Shown here piece by piece: positions 1-9,659 of a DNA stretch of 64,000 bases. Made by a program: the position numbers and the translations under genes. The first letter of the stretch is position 1. Each line of letters opens with the position of its first letter. Below the pieces are notes generated by a model that saw only the letters and a program-made list of their open reading frames with translations, was not told the DNA's origin and ran no database searches. The stretch is from Anaerostipes hominis (ex Lee et al. 2021) (lineage in GTDB: Bacteria > Bacillota > Clostridia > Lachnospirales > Lachnospiraceae): positions 62,001-126,000 of the forward strand of contig NZ_NQOG01000004.1 of NCBI RefSeq assembly GCF_002270485.1, written 5' to 3'.

Positions 1-528
1 GATCTTGTTGTCCTTATCGGTGTTCATGATCCCAAAACGCTTCGCTTCTTCCAATGTAACTTCCAGTACAGAGATCGTACAGTCAGCACCTTTCTTCTTA
101 TGGTAATTGAGCATTTTCTGGTAATCCATACAGCAGATCTGGTCACCGGACAATACAATGATGTGGTCCGGATCATAGTTGTCGATGAAATTGATATTCT
201 GGTAAATGGCATCAGCAGTTCCGCGGTACCAATTCCCTTTTTCTCCTCTCACATACGGCGGAAGCACGAAGGCTCCTCCGTTCATATTGTCTAAATCCCA
301 GAATCCTCCAGTTCCGATATAGGAATTAAGCTCCAGGGGTTCATACTGAGTCAGGACACCCACGGTATCGATCCCTGAATTCGCGCAGTTGGATAACGGA
401 AAATCTATAATCTTATATTTACCGCCGTAGGGAACGGCAGGCTTCGCCTTCTTCTGGGTCAACGCAAATAATCGGCTTCCCTGGCCGCCTGCCAGCAACA
501 TTGCTACACATTCTTTTTTTGTAATCAT
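1..528 (-). CDS. glgC: glucose-1-phosphate adenylyltransferase, 3' end cut by window edge
   Basis: Makes ADP-glucose from glucose-1-phosphate and ATP, the committed step of bacterial glycogen synthesis in the cytoplasm. Only the first 176 codons lie in the window. The N-terminus shows the nucleotide-binding signature [11 protein letters not shown], then [19 protein letters not shown], and further on GTADAIYQN and VLSGDQ, all typical of GlgC. The family usually reads GDHIYKMDY where this protein has GDQICCMDY, a mild variation. The ATG at 528 is preceded by AGGAGG with good spacing. It lies 23 bases downstream of glgB on the same strand, so the two are probably one glycogen operon. GlgC enzymes are commonly allosteric, but the regulatory C-terminal part is outside the window. 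Confidence 0.95.
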   Translation of the reverse strand, partial: MITKKECVAMLLAGGQGSRLFALTQKKAKPAVPYGGKYKIIDFPLSNCANSGIDTVGVLTQYEPLELNSYIGTGGFWDLDNMNGGAFVLPPYVRGEKGNWYRGTADAIYQNINFIDNYDPDHIIVLSGDQICCMDYQKMLNYHKKKGADCTISVLEVTLEEAKRFGIMNTDKDNKI

Positions 529-551
529 AGTTTTCCTCCTTCTCACAATAC

Positions 552-2816
552 CTATTTTGTTTCTTCTTTTTTATCTGCACTCTTCGCTGCTGTTTTCTTT
601 TTAGTGGAAACTTCAGTCTGCTGCTTTACTTCTTTTTCGGCCTCCTTCTTTTTAGGTTTTTGTATATCTTTTGTTGTCTGTTCTTTTTTTGCTTCCGGCT
701 TCTCGGCTTTCTTCACTGCTACCGGTTCCGCAGTTTTTGGGGTCTCCTTTTTTGCCGCTGCCGGTTCTGTAATTTTAGAAGCTTCCTTTTTCACCGGTGT
801 CTTTACAGCCTCAGTTTTTACAGTCTCCGCTACTTTCGGTGACGGCTTCTTTGCTGCTGCCTTCTTTTGTTCCGCCTTCTTCTTGGCCGGAGTGTCTTCC
901 AGCGTATATTTATACATAACAGCACTGAGCGGTTTTAATGTGATGACCGCATAATGCTCACAGGCGTTCCTCTTGCCTTTGATCTTCTTTTTCCGGACTT
1001 TCGCCGACTTCTGGCTGACTTCTCCGGTTCCTCCGTATACCTTATCCCCGGTATCCAGGATCTTTGTAAGCTTTCCGCCTTTCGGCATCGGGATATGGTA
1101 CTTATCCCACTCTACCGGCGTAAAGTTAAAGATACACACGATCTGCTCCTGCGGTTTTCCTCTGCGCTTTTTAGATTTTCTGATGAATGCCACAACACTG
1201 TGATCTGCATCTCTCTGAAGCAGCCATTCAAATCCTTCCGGTTTGTTGTCCAGTTCGTACAGAGCCGGTTCGCTGCAGTAAAGTTCGTTTAACTTCGCCA
1301 CATAATCGTTCATGGTTTTATGTGTCTCGTATTCATCGATCAGGAACCAGTCTAATTCTTCCTTGTCTCTCCACTCTACAAACTGTGCAAAGTCGTCGCC
1401 CATGAACAGCAGTTTCTTTCCCGGATGAGCAAACATAAATCCATACAGCGTTTTCAGTGACCCAAACTTCTGCTCGTATTCTCCGAACATTTTGTTAATC
1501 ATGGAACCTTTTCCGTGCACAACTTCATCGTGTGAGTATGGCAGGATATAGTTTTCACTGTACGCATAGTCCATAGAGAATACAATGGCTCCATGGTTTT
1601 CTTTCCGGAACAGGGAATCCAGTTCCATGTAATAGAGGGAGTCGTGCATATATCCCATGTTCCACTTATATGTAAATCCAAGTCCTTCTTCATCATCTAT
1701 ACTGCTGGTCACTTTAGGATACGCGGTAGATTCCTCAGCCACTGTGATGAATCCGTCAAAATTAGAGCGCATCGTATGATTCAGCTTCTGAAGAAACTCT
1801 ACGGCTTCGTAATTGATATTGGTACCGTCTTCATTGGGCACAAACTCTCCCGGCTTTTTGCCGAAATCCAGATACAGCATGGCGCTGACCGCATCAATTC
1901 GGATACCGTCGATGTGATATTTCTCGGCAAAAAATACGGCGCTGGAGATCAGAAAACTCTGCACTTCCGGCTTTCCATAGTTAAACAGCAGTGTGCCCCA
2001 GTCCGGCTGGCTTCCTTTTCTCGGGTCTGCGTGGTCATAAATGTGGGATCCGTCAAACAGGGCAAGTCCGTGTTCATCCCTCGGAAAATGTGCAGGCACC
2101 CAGTCTAAGATCACGCCGATATCTGCCCGGTGAAGCTTATCTATAAAATACATAAAATCTTCCGGTGTGCCGTAGCGGGAAGTCACAGAATAGTATCCGG
2201 TCACCTGATAGCCCCATGAAAGATCATACGGGTATTCTGTCACCGGCATCAGTTCTACATGGGTATATCCCATCTTCTGCAGATATGGAACGAGCATGTC
2301 TGCAATCTCACGGTAATTATAAAACTCCCGCTCTTCCTCTTTCGGCATCTTCCATGTGCCCAGGTGCATCTCGTAAACGGACATCGGCTGGCTTACATCC
2401 TGTTTTTTCTTTCTGCGGCTTAAATAGCGCTTGTCCCTCCACGAAAAACCGTCGAGCTCATCCCACACAACAGATGCCGTATCCGGTCTCATCTCTGAAT
2501 AAAATGCGAACGGATCACTCTTATATCTGCATTTGCCGTCCATGCCTTCCACGTAGTATTTATATAAATCCCCTTTTTCCAGTCCTTCTACCTGGATCGA
2601 GTAAATCCCCGGTTCTGTCTGCTTCATCGGATGTGAAAGCGGATTCCACTGATTAAAATCTCCGACCAGACTGACAGACTTGGCATTTGGCGCCCATACC
2701 ACAAACTCGTGGGAGTCCGCTTCTTTCAAGTAATGGCATCCAAACATTAAATATGCTTTCTGCGCTTTTCCCGTCTGAAATAAATATAAGTCCTCTTTGC
2801 TAATGTTTGTTTCCAT
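552..2816 (-). CDS. glgB: 1,4-alpha-glucan branching enzyme with a Lys/Ala/Pro-rich C-terminal tail
   Basis: Introduces alpha-1,6 branches into glycogen. A CBM48 domain (about residues 33-105, with [20 protein letters not shown]) precedes a GH13 catalytic barrel. The nucleophile is D308 in GIRIDAV, the acid/base is E361 in TVAEEST, and [13 protein letters not shown] (427-439) is the conserved GlgB motif. The beta-sandwich domain ends near residue 640. After it comes an unusual tail of about 110 residues built almost only from Lys, Ala, Glu, Pro, Thr and Val, which ordinary branching enzymes (about 630-730 residues) lack. The ATG at 2816 has GGAGGAGG upstream. It is the first gene of a likely glgB-glgC operon. 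The catalytic call is secure; the role of the tail is unknown. Confidence 0.96.
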   Translation of the reverse strand: METNISKEDLYLFQTGKAQKAYLMFGCHYLKEADSHEFVVWAPNAKSVSLVGDFNQWNPLSHPMKQTEPGIYSIQVEGLEKGDLYKYYVEGMDGKCRYKSDPFAFYSEMRPDTASVVWDELDGFSWRDKRYLSRRKKKQDVSQPMSVYEMHLGTWKMPKEEEREFYNYREIADMLVPYLQKMGYTHVELMPVTEYPYDLSWGYQVTGYYSVTSRYGTPEDFMYFIDKLHRADIGVILDWVPAHFPRDEHGLALFDGSHIYDHADPRKGSQPDWGTLLFNYGKPEVQSFLISSAVFFAEKYHIDGIRIDAVSAMLYLDFGKKPGEFVPNEDGTNINYEAVEFLQKLNHTMRSNFDGFITVAEESTAYPKVTSSIDDEEGLGFTYKWNMGYMHDSLYYMELDSLFRKENHGAIVFSMDYAYSENYILPYSHDEVVHGKGSMINKMFGEYEQKFGSLKTLYGFMFAHPGKKLLFMGDDFAQFVEWRDKEELDWFLIDEYETHKTMNDYVAKLNELYCSEPALYELDNKPEGFEWLLQRDADHSVVAFIRKSKKRRGKPQEQIVCIFNFTPVEWDKYHIPMPKGGKLTKILDTGDKVYGGTGEVSQKSAKVRKKKIKGKRNACEHYAVITLKPLSAVMYKYTLEDTPAKKKAEQKKAAAKKPSPKVAETVKTEAVKTPVKKEASKITEPAAAKKETPKTAEPVAVKKAEKPEAKKEQTTKDIQKPKKKEAEKEVKQQTEVSTKKKTAAKSADKKEETK

Positions 2817-2875
2817 GGGATAAATCCTCCTCCTTCAAATACATACTAAGTATTATATGTATAAGCTAATAAAAA

Positions 2876-2924
2876 AAGTGCAAATTTCACCATTTTGTCC
2901 TTGCAAATGGTCAAAATCACACTT
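2876..2924. repeat. imperfect dyad in the glgB leader
   Basis: The core ACCATTT - 9 nt - AAATGGT is a perfect 7-bp inverted repeat. The outer flanks AAGTG and CACACTT partly extend the symmetry. It sits in the proposed 5' untranslated leader of glgB, about 60-110 bases upstream of the start codon. It could be a protein-binding site or an RNA hairpin. The function is not known and the extent is judged by eye. The rest of the 400-base gap between glgB and ilvA holds a possible promoter and a terminator and shows no gene. Confidence 0.35.
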
Positions 2925-3018
2925 CCTAATCTACGTATAATCAAATTCTGTATAGCTAAGAACGTAACCGATGCTGTCCTTTACAAGATCAAATTGCTGA
3001 CATCTGTTTCATAAACCT

Positions 3019-3048
3019 ATTATAACATAAAAAGGGGACTTTATACAA
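3019..3048 (-). promoter_or_regulatory. possible sigma-A promoter for glgB
   Basis: Reading leftward, TTGTAT is followed after 18 bases by TATAAT. This would place the transcript start near 3012 and give a leader of about 195 bases. The -10 box is perfect and the -35 box moderate. The region is AT-rich, so chance matches are likely. Confidence 0.35.
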
Positions 3049-3150
3049 CAAATTGTACAAAATTTAATACATTTTTTCCGTCCTTTTTTTGTTAATTTTG
3101 AAAACCTAATTTTTGCACTTATTGTAACACTGTGATGCACTAAAAAGTGC

Positions 3151-3188
3151 AAAAAAACAGTTTCTGTCTTCTGCGGAAACTGTTTTTT
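3151..3188 (-). terminator. intrinsic terminator after ilvA
   Basis: AAACAGTTTC and GAAACTGTTT form a 10-bp stem. In the leftward direction the stem is followed by a T run. It lies about 30 bases beyond the ilvA stop and would end the long yceD-to-ilvA transcript. Confidence 0.8.
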
Positions 3189-3219
3189 GATGACTTTTAT
3201 TTATCCTTTGTAAAAACTG

Positions 3220-4437
3220 CTAAAACACACTTTTTGAGCTTCTGATTTCCGGTTTATAGCCGGTGTCCTGAAGCGCCTTGATGATCTTGTTTTTATGCTC
3301 TGTACCGAAAGCTTCCATCGTGATCGTAAGTTCCACTGCGCTGTTTCTGTTGATACTTACAAACTGGTTATGCTCTAACTTCACGATATTGCCCTGAGCC
3401 TGGGAGATAACCCTTGAAACTCTCGTGAGTTCTCCCGGCTTGTCCGGCAGAAATACGGAAACCGTAAAAATCCTGTCCCTGATAATCAGACCGTGCTGTA
3501 CCAAAGATGCAATCGTAATAACATCCATATTTCCGCCGCTGATGATCGGGACCACTTTTTTCCCCTCTGCTTTTAGATGCTTCAGTGCCGCAATGGTAAG
3601 GAGGCCTGAGTTCTCTGCAAGCATCTTATGGTTTTCCAAAAGATCCAGAAAGCACGGGATCAGTTCTTCATCTTCTACCGTAATGATATCGTCGATATTG
3701 TTTTGTATGTAAGGGAATATCTTTTTCCCCGGCGTCTGAACAGCCGTACCGTCGGCGATGGTATTTACATGTTCGCAGGATACAACTTTTCCGGCCTCCA
3801 GTGAAGCCTTCATGCAGGCCGCTCCCGCAGGCTCAACACCGATGACTTTGATCTTTGGATTTAAAAGCTTGGCCAGGGTAGAAACTCCTGTCGCAAGTCC
3901 TCCCCCGCCGATCGGTACTAAAATATAATCCACGGTAGGCAGTTCCTTGAAGATATCCATCGCAATGGTCCCCTGCCCTGTTGCAACAGCCAGATCATCA
4001 AAGGGATGCACAAATGTAAATCCTTTCTCCTGTGCAAGCTTCAGCGCATGTTCACACGCTTCATCATAGACATCTCCGTAAAGGACCACTTTTGCGCCTA
4101 AATCTTTCGTCCGGTTGACTTTCAAAAGCGGAGTCGTAGTCGGCATAACGATGGTAGCCTTCACACCCTGTCTCTTTGCGGCCAGCGCCACTCCCTGCGC
4201 GTGATTTCCGGCAGATGCGGTGATCAGTCCTTTTACTTTTTCTTCTTCGTTCAGTGTGCTGATCTTATAATACGCTCCCCGTATTTTATAGGCACCGGTC
4301 AGCTGCATGTTTTCCGGCTTCAAATAAACGAGGTTTCCTGTCTGCTCAGAAAAATAATCGCTTTTGATCAGTTTTGTGGGCAGAACGATCTCCTGTACTT
4401 TGTCATATGCTTTCTCGAATTTGTTTAATGTTAACAT
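3220..4437 (-). CDS. ilvA: threonine ammonia-lyase (threonine dehydratase) with C-terminal ACT domain
   Basis: PLP enzyme deaminating threonine to 2-oxobutanoate, the entry to isoleucine synthesis or to propionate production. The PLP lysine is K51 in GAYKIRGAYY. SAGNHAQGVA and the phosphate-binding loop PIGGGGLATG follow. A single ACT domain fills the last 75 or so residues (VFLPDKPGELTRVSRVIS), as in the roughly 400-residue clostridial form. That form lies between the short catabolic TdcB and the longer E. coli IlvA with two ACT-like modules. The start codon directly abuts the ftsY stop (TAG then ATG), with the ribosome binding site GGAG inside ftsY, so translation is probably coupled. Its place at the end of a cell-division and secretion operon is a genomic linkage, not a pathway one. 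Biosynthetic versus catabolic role cannot be decided here. Confidence 0.93.
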   Translation of the reverse strand: MLTLNKFEKAYDKVQEIVLPTKLIKSDYFSEQTGNLVYLKPENMQLTGAYKIRGAYYKISTLNEEEKVKGLITASAGNHAQGVALAAKRQGVKATIVMPTTTPLLKVNRTKDLGAKVVLYGDVYDEACEHALKLAQEKGFTFVHPFDDLAVATGQGTIAMDIFKELPTVDYILVPIGGGGLATGVSTLAKLLNPKIKVIGVEPAGAACMKASLEAGKVVSCEHVNTIADGTAVQTPGKKIFPYIQNNIDDIITVEDEELIPCFLDLLENHKMLAENSGLLTIAALKHLKAEGKKVVPIISGGNMDVITIASLVQHGLIIRDRIFTVSVFLPDKPGELTRVSRVISQAQGNIVKLEHNQFVSINRNSAVELTITMEAFGTEHKNKIIKALQDTGYKPEIRSSKSVF

Positions 4438-5370
4438 CTACTCATCTCCTCTATCAAACAGTGCGTTTACAAACATATCCGGATCAAACGGCTGCAGGTC
4501 ATCCACCTGTTCGCCGATTCCGATATATTTCACCGGAATTCCCAGTTCTGCCTGGATTGCTATGGCTATGCCTCCCTTTGCCGTACCATCCAGCTTTGTC
4601 AGGATAATACCGGAGATGTCTGTGGCCTCTTTAAACTGTTTTGCCTGTGCAAGGGCATTCTGACCCGTCGTGCCGTCCAGTACGATGAGTGTCTCCTTGT
4701 ACGCTTCCGGGTATTCCCGCTCAACAATGCGGTTGATCTTCTTCAGTTCATCCATCAGGTTCTTTTTGTTGTGAAGCCTTCCGGCCGTGTCACACAGAAG
4801 CACATCTACATTCCTGGCTTTCGCAGCGGAAACCGCATCGTACACCACGGCTGCCGGGTCCGCCCCTTCAGCCTGGCTGATAATATCTACACCGGCGCGG
4901 CCTGCCCACTCTTTCAGCTGTTCAATAGCACCCGCACGGAATGTGTCCGCCGCCGCCATCATGACCTTCTTCCCCTCGCCTTTCAGCAGGGATGCCATTT
5001 TGCCCACTGATGTGGTCTTGCCCACGCCATTGACGCCGATGACCAGCACAACGCTCTTTTTATCTTTAAAATCATATGCCTCTTCGTCCAGCTTCATCTG
5101 CTCCTTAATGGAGTCAATGAGAACCTGCCTGCACTCTTCCGGCTCTTTGATCTTATCTTCTTTTACTTTCTTTTTCAGATTTTCAATGATGCTCATGGTA
5201 GTATCAATCCCCATGTCGCTCATGATCATTATCTCTTCCAGTTCTTCATAAAAATCATCGTCAATGCTGGAAAACCCTTTAAAAATAGAGTCAAAACCTG
5301 AGGCAATGTTATCTCTGGTCTTTGTAAGTCCTGCAGCCAGTCTGCTGAAGAATCCTTTCTTTTCTGCCAT
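4438..5370 (-). CDS. ftsY: signal recognition particle receptor FtsY
   Basis: SRP receptor GTPase that docks ribosome-SRP complexes at the membrane. The NG domain shows the G1 loop [18 protein letters not shown] and the [10 protein letters not shown] specificity motif. The acidic A domain of E. coli FtsY is missing, as is usual in Firmicutes. The start chosen is the ATG at 5370, because AAGGAG lies 7 bases upstream. A longer reading from an upstream TTG at 5391 would bury this ribosome binding site inside the gene. The resulting 310 residues fit the family. It begins 25 bases after smc and ends directly at the ilvA start. Confidence 0.96.
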   Translation of the reverse strand: MAEKKGFFSRLAAGLTKTRDNIASGFDSIFKGFSSIDDDFYEELEEIMIMSDMGIDTTMSIIENLKKKVKEDKIKEPEECRQVLIDSIKEQMKLDEEAYDFKDKKSVVLVIGVNGVGKTTSVGKMASLLKGEGKKVMMAAADTFRAGAIEQLKEWAGRAGVDIISQAEGADPAAVVYDAVSAAKARNVDVLLCDTAGRLHNKKNLMDELKKINRIVEREYPEAYKETLIVLDGTTGQNALAQAKQFKEATDISGIILTKLDGTAKGGIAIAIQAELGIPVKYIGIGEQVDDLQPFDPDMFVNALFDRGDE

Positions 5371-5395
5371 TTCAAATCTCCTTCCTATCAAAGCT

Positions 5396-8300
5396 TTATT
5401 CGTCCAGATCGTTTTCGATCAGACTCACGGACACCAGTGTGGAGATACCTTTCTCCTGCATGGTGATCCCATATAAAATATCCGCTGCTGTCATTGTACC
5501 ACGTCTGTGGGTAATTACAATAAATTGTGTTTCTTTTGTAAGCTTATGCAGGTATTGTGCAAATCTTGCCACATTGGAATCATCCAGCGCAGCCTCGATT
5601 TCATCCAGCAGGCAAAACGGCGAAGGTTTCAGATTTTGAATAGCAAACAGAAGGGAAATAGCTGTCAGGGCCTTTTCTCCTCCGGAAAGCTGCATCATAT
5701 TCTGCAATTTTTTCCCCGGCGGCTGTGCAATAATCCGGATACCGGACTCCAGCACATCGTCGTCGGTGAGTTCAAGCCTTGCATATCCTCCCCCGAAAAG
5801 TTCCTGAAACACCGTCTGGAACATCTCCTGAATATCCTTAAATTTCTCTCTGAACTGATTCCTCATGGCAGCTTCCAGTTCATTAATCAGCCCTGCCAGA
5901 TGTGCCTCTGCCTTTACGATATCTTCGTGCTGTTTTTTCAGAAATTCATATCTCTCCAAAACATCTTTGTAGTCCTCTATTGCATTGACATTCACCGGCC
6001 CCAGTTCCCTGATCTGTGTCTTGATCTCAGCAATTTTCTTCTTCAATTCTGTAAGGCTTTCCTGAGGTTCTTCCCCTGACAGCGATTTTGCCTGATGATA
6101 TGTAAGCTCATAATTCTCCCACATGTATTCCAGGAGCTCCTGCTGTTTTTCCTCAAGCTTTTCCCTTGCAGACGTAAGCCTCAGCACTTCTTTGTCAAAA
6201 CCGTTGACTCTCTGCATAAGTTCTTCTCTGACTTTCAGACTCTCCTTATACTTCTCCTCAGTCTCTGAAAGCAGCCTCTGCTTTTGAGAAAGATTCTTCT
6301 CTTCTTTTTCGATCCAGAGACTTTTTGATTGGACCCCCTGTCTGCATGCTTCTATCTGCCTCTCAATGTCTCCGATGGATGAATCGACAGAACCGGTCTG
6401 CCTGCCAAGTGCCTCCAGATCCTCTTCAATTTTTAAAAGTTCCAGACGAAGCCGTTCTCCGCCGCTCATGATAAAATCCTGGCGCTGCTTCAACTGGCCG
6501 GCTTTCATATGTGCCTCGGAAACTTCCCTGGCCTTTTCTTCTGCCATGCGTCTGGCTTCCTCCAAATGTTTGGAAAGGCTGTGGATCTTCTGTTCTTCGG
6601 TCTGGTTTGCTTCCTCCAGCACCTGTTTTTTATCAGATAAAGATGTCACATCGCCATCCATGGACCGGTATTCTTGGCGCAGAGCCTGAGCCTGATCTAA
6701 ATATTCCTGCTCCCTCTCTGCTTCCTCATGAATCTGTTTGTCAATGGATTTCATCGTCATCACCACAGTGTTTTCCCGAAGCGTATTTTCCTGAATCCTG
6801 CCTTTTAAACGGCTGATCTTCTTTTCCGCCTGCCCGTACTGCTCTGTCTTTTCCTCAAGCACTTTGGAGAGACGCAGAATTTCATCTCTGTCCTTTAGGA
6901 GCTTTTGCTCAAGTTCTTTTAATTCACGGTTTCTTCCGAGAAGATTGCTCTTATTCTTATAGGCACCTCCGGACATAGAACCCCCGGGGTTCAGTGCATC
7001 CCCTTCCAGCGTTACGATGCGGAAAGAGTGTTTGTACTTTGCTGCGATCCGAATCCCGTCGTCGATGGATTCCACTACGAGTACACGGCTGAGAAGTGAC
7101 TGGAACAAGTCTGAAAACCTGTCTTCATAGCTGGCGAGACGGTCACAGGTGCCGATCACTCCCTTCTCATGCACTGCCTCAGGCCTTGGAAATCCGCCCC
7201 TGTGCTTTACTGCGTTGAGCGGAAGGAATGTCACCCTGCCGTACCGGTTTTTTTTCAGAAATTCGATCATTTCCTTGGCCGTCTGCTGGGTATCCGTGAC
7301 TACATTTTGAATCGCTCCTCCGAGAGCAGTCTCCACGGCAAGTTCATATTTTTTCCTGACTTTCATGATATCGGCTACAGCACCGATAATGCCCGGATAT
7401 CTCTCCTTCTGCTCCATCACCCTCTTGATGCCGAATCCATATCCCTCATAGCGTTCTGCCATGTTTCTTAACGTCTCATAGCTGGACTGGCTCCTGTGGA
7501 AACCCTCCTTTTTCAGGGTGAGCTCCTCCTGGACGGATCTTCTCTCATCTCCCAGTCCGCCGCAGATCTCCTGCTCTGTCTCCAGTTCCTTGAGGATCCG
7601 CCTTTTTTCTTCCGCCAGTCCGAGCCTCTTATATTCTTCCTGTTCTTTTCTCTTCTCCTGCTCTGCCCTGTGATGTCCGGAGTTTTCTGCCTGCGAGATC
7701 AGATGGCGAATCCGCACATCCAGCTGCTCCCTCACAGTCTCCACATGCTGCAGCCTGTTGGAAAGATTCATCTGATTGTTGGCAAAACTCTGCTGATTTC
7801 TGCGAAGCTTCTCAAGTTCTTTCTCCGTATCCTGAATATCCTTCTGGAGAAATGCGACTCTGCTCTCTCTTTCCACAGTATCTTCCTGGGCTTTCAAAAC
7901 CGCCTCTTCGATTTCCCTGCGCTCTTTTCGAAGTTCAGAAAGCTGTGAGCACTTGTCCTCTTTTTCTCCGGTAAGCCGGCGGATGTCAGATGTCAGATGA
8001 GTCTCCCTCATCCGCTCCGTGTTCATCTGTTCTCTTAAGACCTTGATCTGGCCTTCCTGTTTCTCTTTGTCGACTTTGGCCATAGAAAGTTCTTCTGTCC
8101 CGGCCTCGATCTTGTGTTTCAGCTCATTTAAATACCGGTCCTGTCTCTCATACTCAGCTTTCGTCTGTTCCAGGCGCCTGTCCGCGTCATCCACTTCTCC
8201 CTGGGCGATCCGGATCTTCCCATCCAGACTCTCGATCTCATCGGACAGCCGGCCGTTTTCCATGAGGAACATTGATGTGTCATATTCCTTCAGCCTGTCT

Positions 8301-8956
8301 CTGTACGAGAGATATTCTCTTGCCTTTTCAGACTGAGACTTCAGAGGGCCAACCTGCCGTTCCAGTTCCGAAAGGATATCCGTTACCCGGTTTAAGTTTT
8401 CCCGTTCTGCCTCCAGAGATTTTTCTGTCTCAAGTTTATTCTTTTTATATTTTACGATGCCGGCAGCCTCATCGAACAGTTCTCTCCGATCCTCCGGCTT
8501 ACCGCTCAAAATCTGGTCGATCTGTCCCTGACCGATAATAGAATAGCCCTCTTTGCCTATTCCGGTATCAAAAAACAATTCCACGATATCTTTCCGCCTG
8601 CACGGACTGCCATTCATCAGATATTCGCTTTCACCGGAGCGGTAAACTCTCCTGGCCACCGTGACCTCTTCAAACCCGATCGGCAGACTGTGATCGCTGT
8701 TGTCCATAGTGATGGCAACGTAAGCAGAACCCATCGGCTTTCTCATCTCCGTGCCGGAAAAAATCACGTCTTCCATCTTGGCGCCCCGGAGCTGTTTTGC
8801 GCTCTGTTCTCCGAGCACCCACCGGACCGCATCCGCCACATTGCTTTTTCCGCTTCCGTTGGGACCAACAATTCCCGTGATGCCGCTGTCAAATTTAAAA
8901 ATCATTTTGTTGGCGAAGGATTTAAATCCATTCACTTCAATGCTTTTCAGATACAT
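5396..8956 (-). CDS. smc: chromosome partition/condensin ATPase SMC
   Basis: SMC homodimer ATPase that compacts and segregates the chromosome with ScpA and ScpB. The Walker A loop GPNGSGKSN lies at about residues 32-40. Long coiled coils flank a hinge at about residues 505-680. The C-terminal head has the signature LSGGEKALTAISLLFAIQ and Walker B CLLDEIEAALDD. The length of 1186 residues is normal. The ribosome binding site GAGGT sits 7 bases before the ATG. The gene begins 2 bases after the rnc stop, giving the conserved Firmicutes order rnc-smc-ftsY. Confidence 0.98.
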   Translation of the reverse strand: MYLKSIEVNGFKSFANKMIFKFDSGITGIVGPNGSGKSNVADAVRWVLGEQSAKQLRGAKMEDVIFSGTEMRKPMGSAYVAITMDNSDHSLPIGFEEVTVARRVYRSGESEYLMNGSPCRRKDIVELFFDTGIGKEGYSIIGQGQIDQILSGKPEDRRELFDEAAGIVKYKKNKLETEKSLEAERENLNRVTDILSELERQVGPLKSQSEKAREYLSYRDRLKEYDTSMFLMENGRLSDEIESLDGKIRIAQGEVDDADRRLEQTKAEYERQDRYLNELKHKIEAGTEELSMAKVDKEKQEGQIKVLREQMNTERMRETHLTSDIRRLTGEKEDKCSQLSELRKERREIEEAVLKAQEDTVERESRVAFLQKDIQDTEKELEKLRRNQQSFANNQMNLSNRLQHVETVREQLDVRIRHLISQAENSGHHRAEQEKRKEQEEYKRLGLAEEKRRILKELETEQEICGGLGDERRSVQEELTLKKEGFHRSQSSYETLRNMAERYEGYGFGIKRVMEQKERYPGIIGAVADIMKVRKKYELAVETALGGAIQNVVTDTQQTAKEMIEFLKKNRYGRVTFLPLNAVKHRGGFPRPEAVHEKGVIGTCDRLASYEDRFSDLFQSLLSRVLVVESIDDGIRIAAKYKHSFRIVTLEGDALNPGGSMSGGAYKNKSNLLGRNRELKELEQKLLKDRDEILRLSKVLEEKTEQYGQAEKKISRLKGRIQENTLRENTVVMTMKSIDKQIHEEAEREQEYLDQAQALRQEYRSMDGDVTSLSDKKQVLEEANQTEEQKIHSLSKHLEEARRMAEEKAREVSEAHMKAGQLKQRQDFIMSGGERLRLELLKIEEDLEALGRQTGSVDSSIGDIERQIEACRQGVQSKSLWIEKEEKNLSQKQRLLSETEEKYKESLKVREELMQRVNGFDKEVLRLTSAREKLEEKQQELLEYMWENYELTYHQAKSLSGEEPQESLTELKKKIAEIKTQIRELGPVNVNAIEDYKDVLERYEFLKKQHEDIVKAEAHLAGLINELEAAMRNQFREKFKDIQEMFQTVFQELFGGGYARLELTDDDVLESGIRIIAQPPGKKLQNMMQLSGGEKALTAISLLFAIQNLKPSPFCLLDEIEAALDDSNVARFAQYLHKLTKETQFIVITHRRGTMTAADILYGITMQEKGISTLVSVSLIENDLDE

Positions 8957-8958
8957 AG

Positions 8959-9654
8959 CTACCTCAATATCCCGTCCTTATGTTTCATTGCCTCATAGGC
9001 TGCCGTCTGCTCCGCACTTTTCTTGCTTCTTCCCGTTCCGGTTCCAATGACTTTTTCCCCGAGCCTGGCCTCCACCGTGAAAGTCTTCTGGTGGTCAGGT
9101 CCCTCTTCCTTTATCAGTTCATAAGTAAGGGGCTGCTTGGAGAAGCTCTGCACAAGTTCCTGGAGCGAAGTTTTGGCGTCATAAAACAACACCTTTTCAT
9201 CCACGTCCTGAAGCAGATACGTTTCCACGAACTTTCTGGCCTCATCGAAGCCCTGATCCAGATATACGGCTCCGATCACGGCCTCAAACGCATCCGATAA
9301 GATGGAATCCCTCTCCCTTCCTCCGGTCAGGTCTTCCCCTTTGCTCAGCAGCAGATAATCGCCCAGAGCGAGATCCTTGGCGCAAAATGCCAGAGTAGGC
9401 TCGCAGACAAGGCTAGCTCTCATTTTTGTCAGTTTTCCCTCCGGTTCGTCTTTGTAAGTCTTAAACAGATAGTCGCTCATGATCAGTTCCAGCACCGCAT
9501 CTCCCAAAAACTCCAGCCGTTCATTGTCTTTCCCCCGGGGAAGTTTCCGCTCATTTGCATAGGAACTGTGGGTCAGTGCAGTCGTCAGCAATTTCTTGTC
9601 ATGAAAACGAATCTTGATTTTTTTCTGGAAATCTTCCTGATTTGATTGATTCAT
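8959..9654 (-). CDS. rnc: ribonuclease III
   Basis: Double-strand-specific endoribonuclease that processes rRNA precursors and structured mRNAs. The RNase III signature ERLEFLGDAVLELI lies in the N-terminal half, and the second catalytic acidic cluster is in DAFEAVIGAVYLDQG. A C-terminal dsRNA-binding domain ends in a KSAEQTAAYEAM-type helix. The length of 231 residues is typical. It follows plsX after 5 bases. In many relatives acpP lies between plsX and rnc; here it is absent. Confidence 0.97.
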   Translation of the reverse strand: MNQSNQEDFQKKIKIRFHDKKLLTTALTHSSYANERKLPRGKDNERLEFLGDAVLELIMSDYLFKTYKDEPEGKLTKMRASLVCEPTLAFCAKDLALGDYLLLSKGEDLTGGRERDSILSDAFEAVIGAVYLDQGFDEARKFVETYLLQDVDEKVLFYDAKTSLQELVQSFSKQPLTYELIKEEGPDHQKTFTVEARLGEKVIGTGTGRSKKSAEQTAAYEAMKHKDGILR

Positions 9655-9659
9655 ACCTT

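Noticed and set aside
604-954. 116-residue rightward frame opposite the glgB tail
   Set aside because: It is the antisense shadow of the Lys/Ala-rich repeat, giving a Phe/Ser/Ala-rich artefact.
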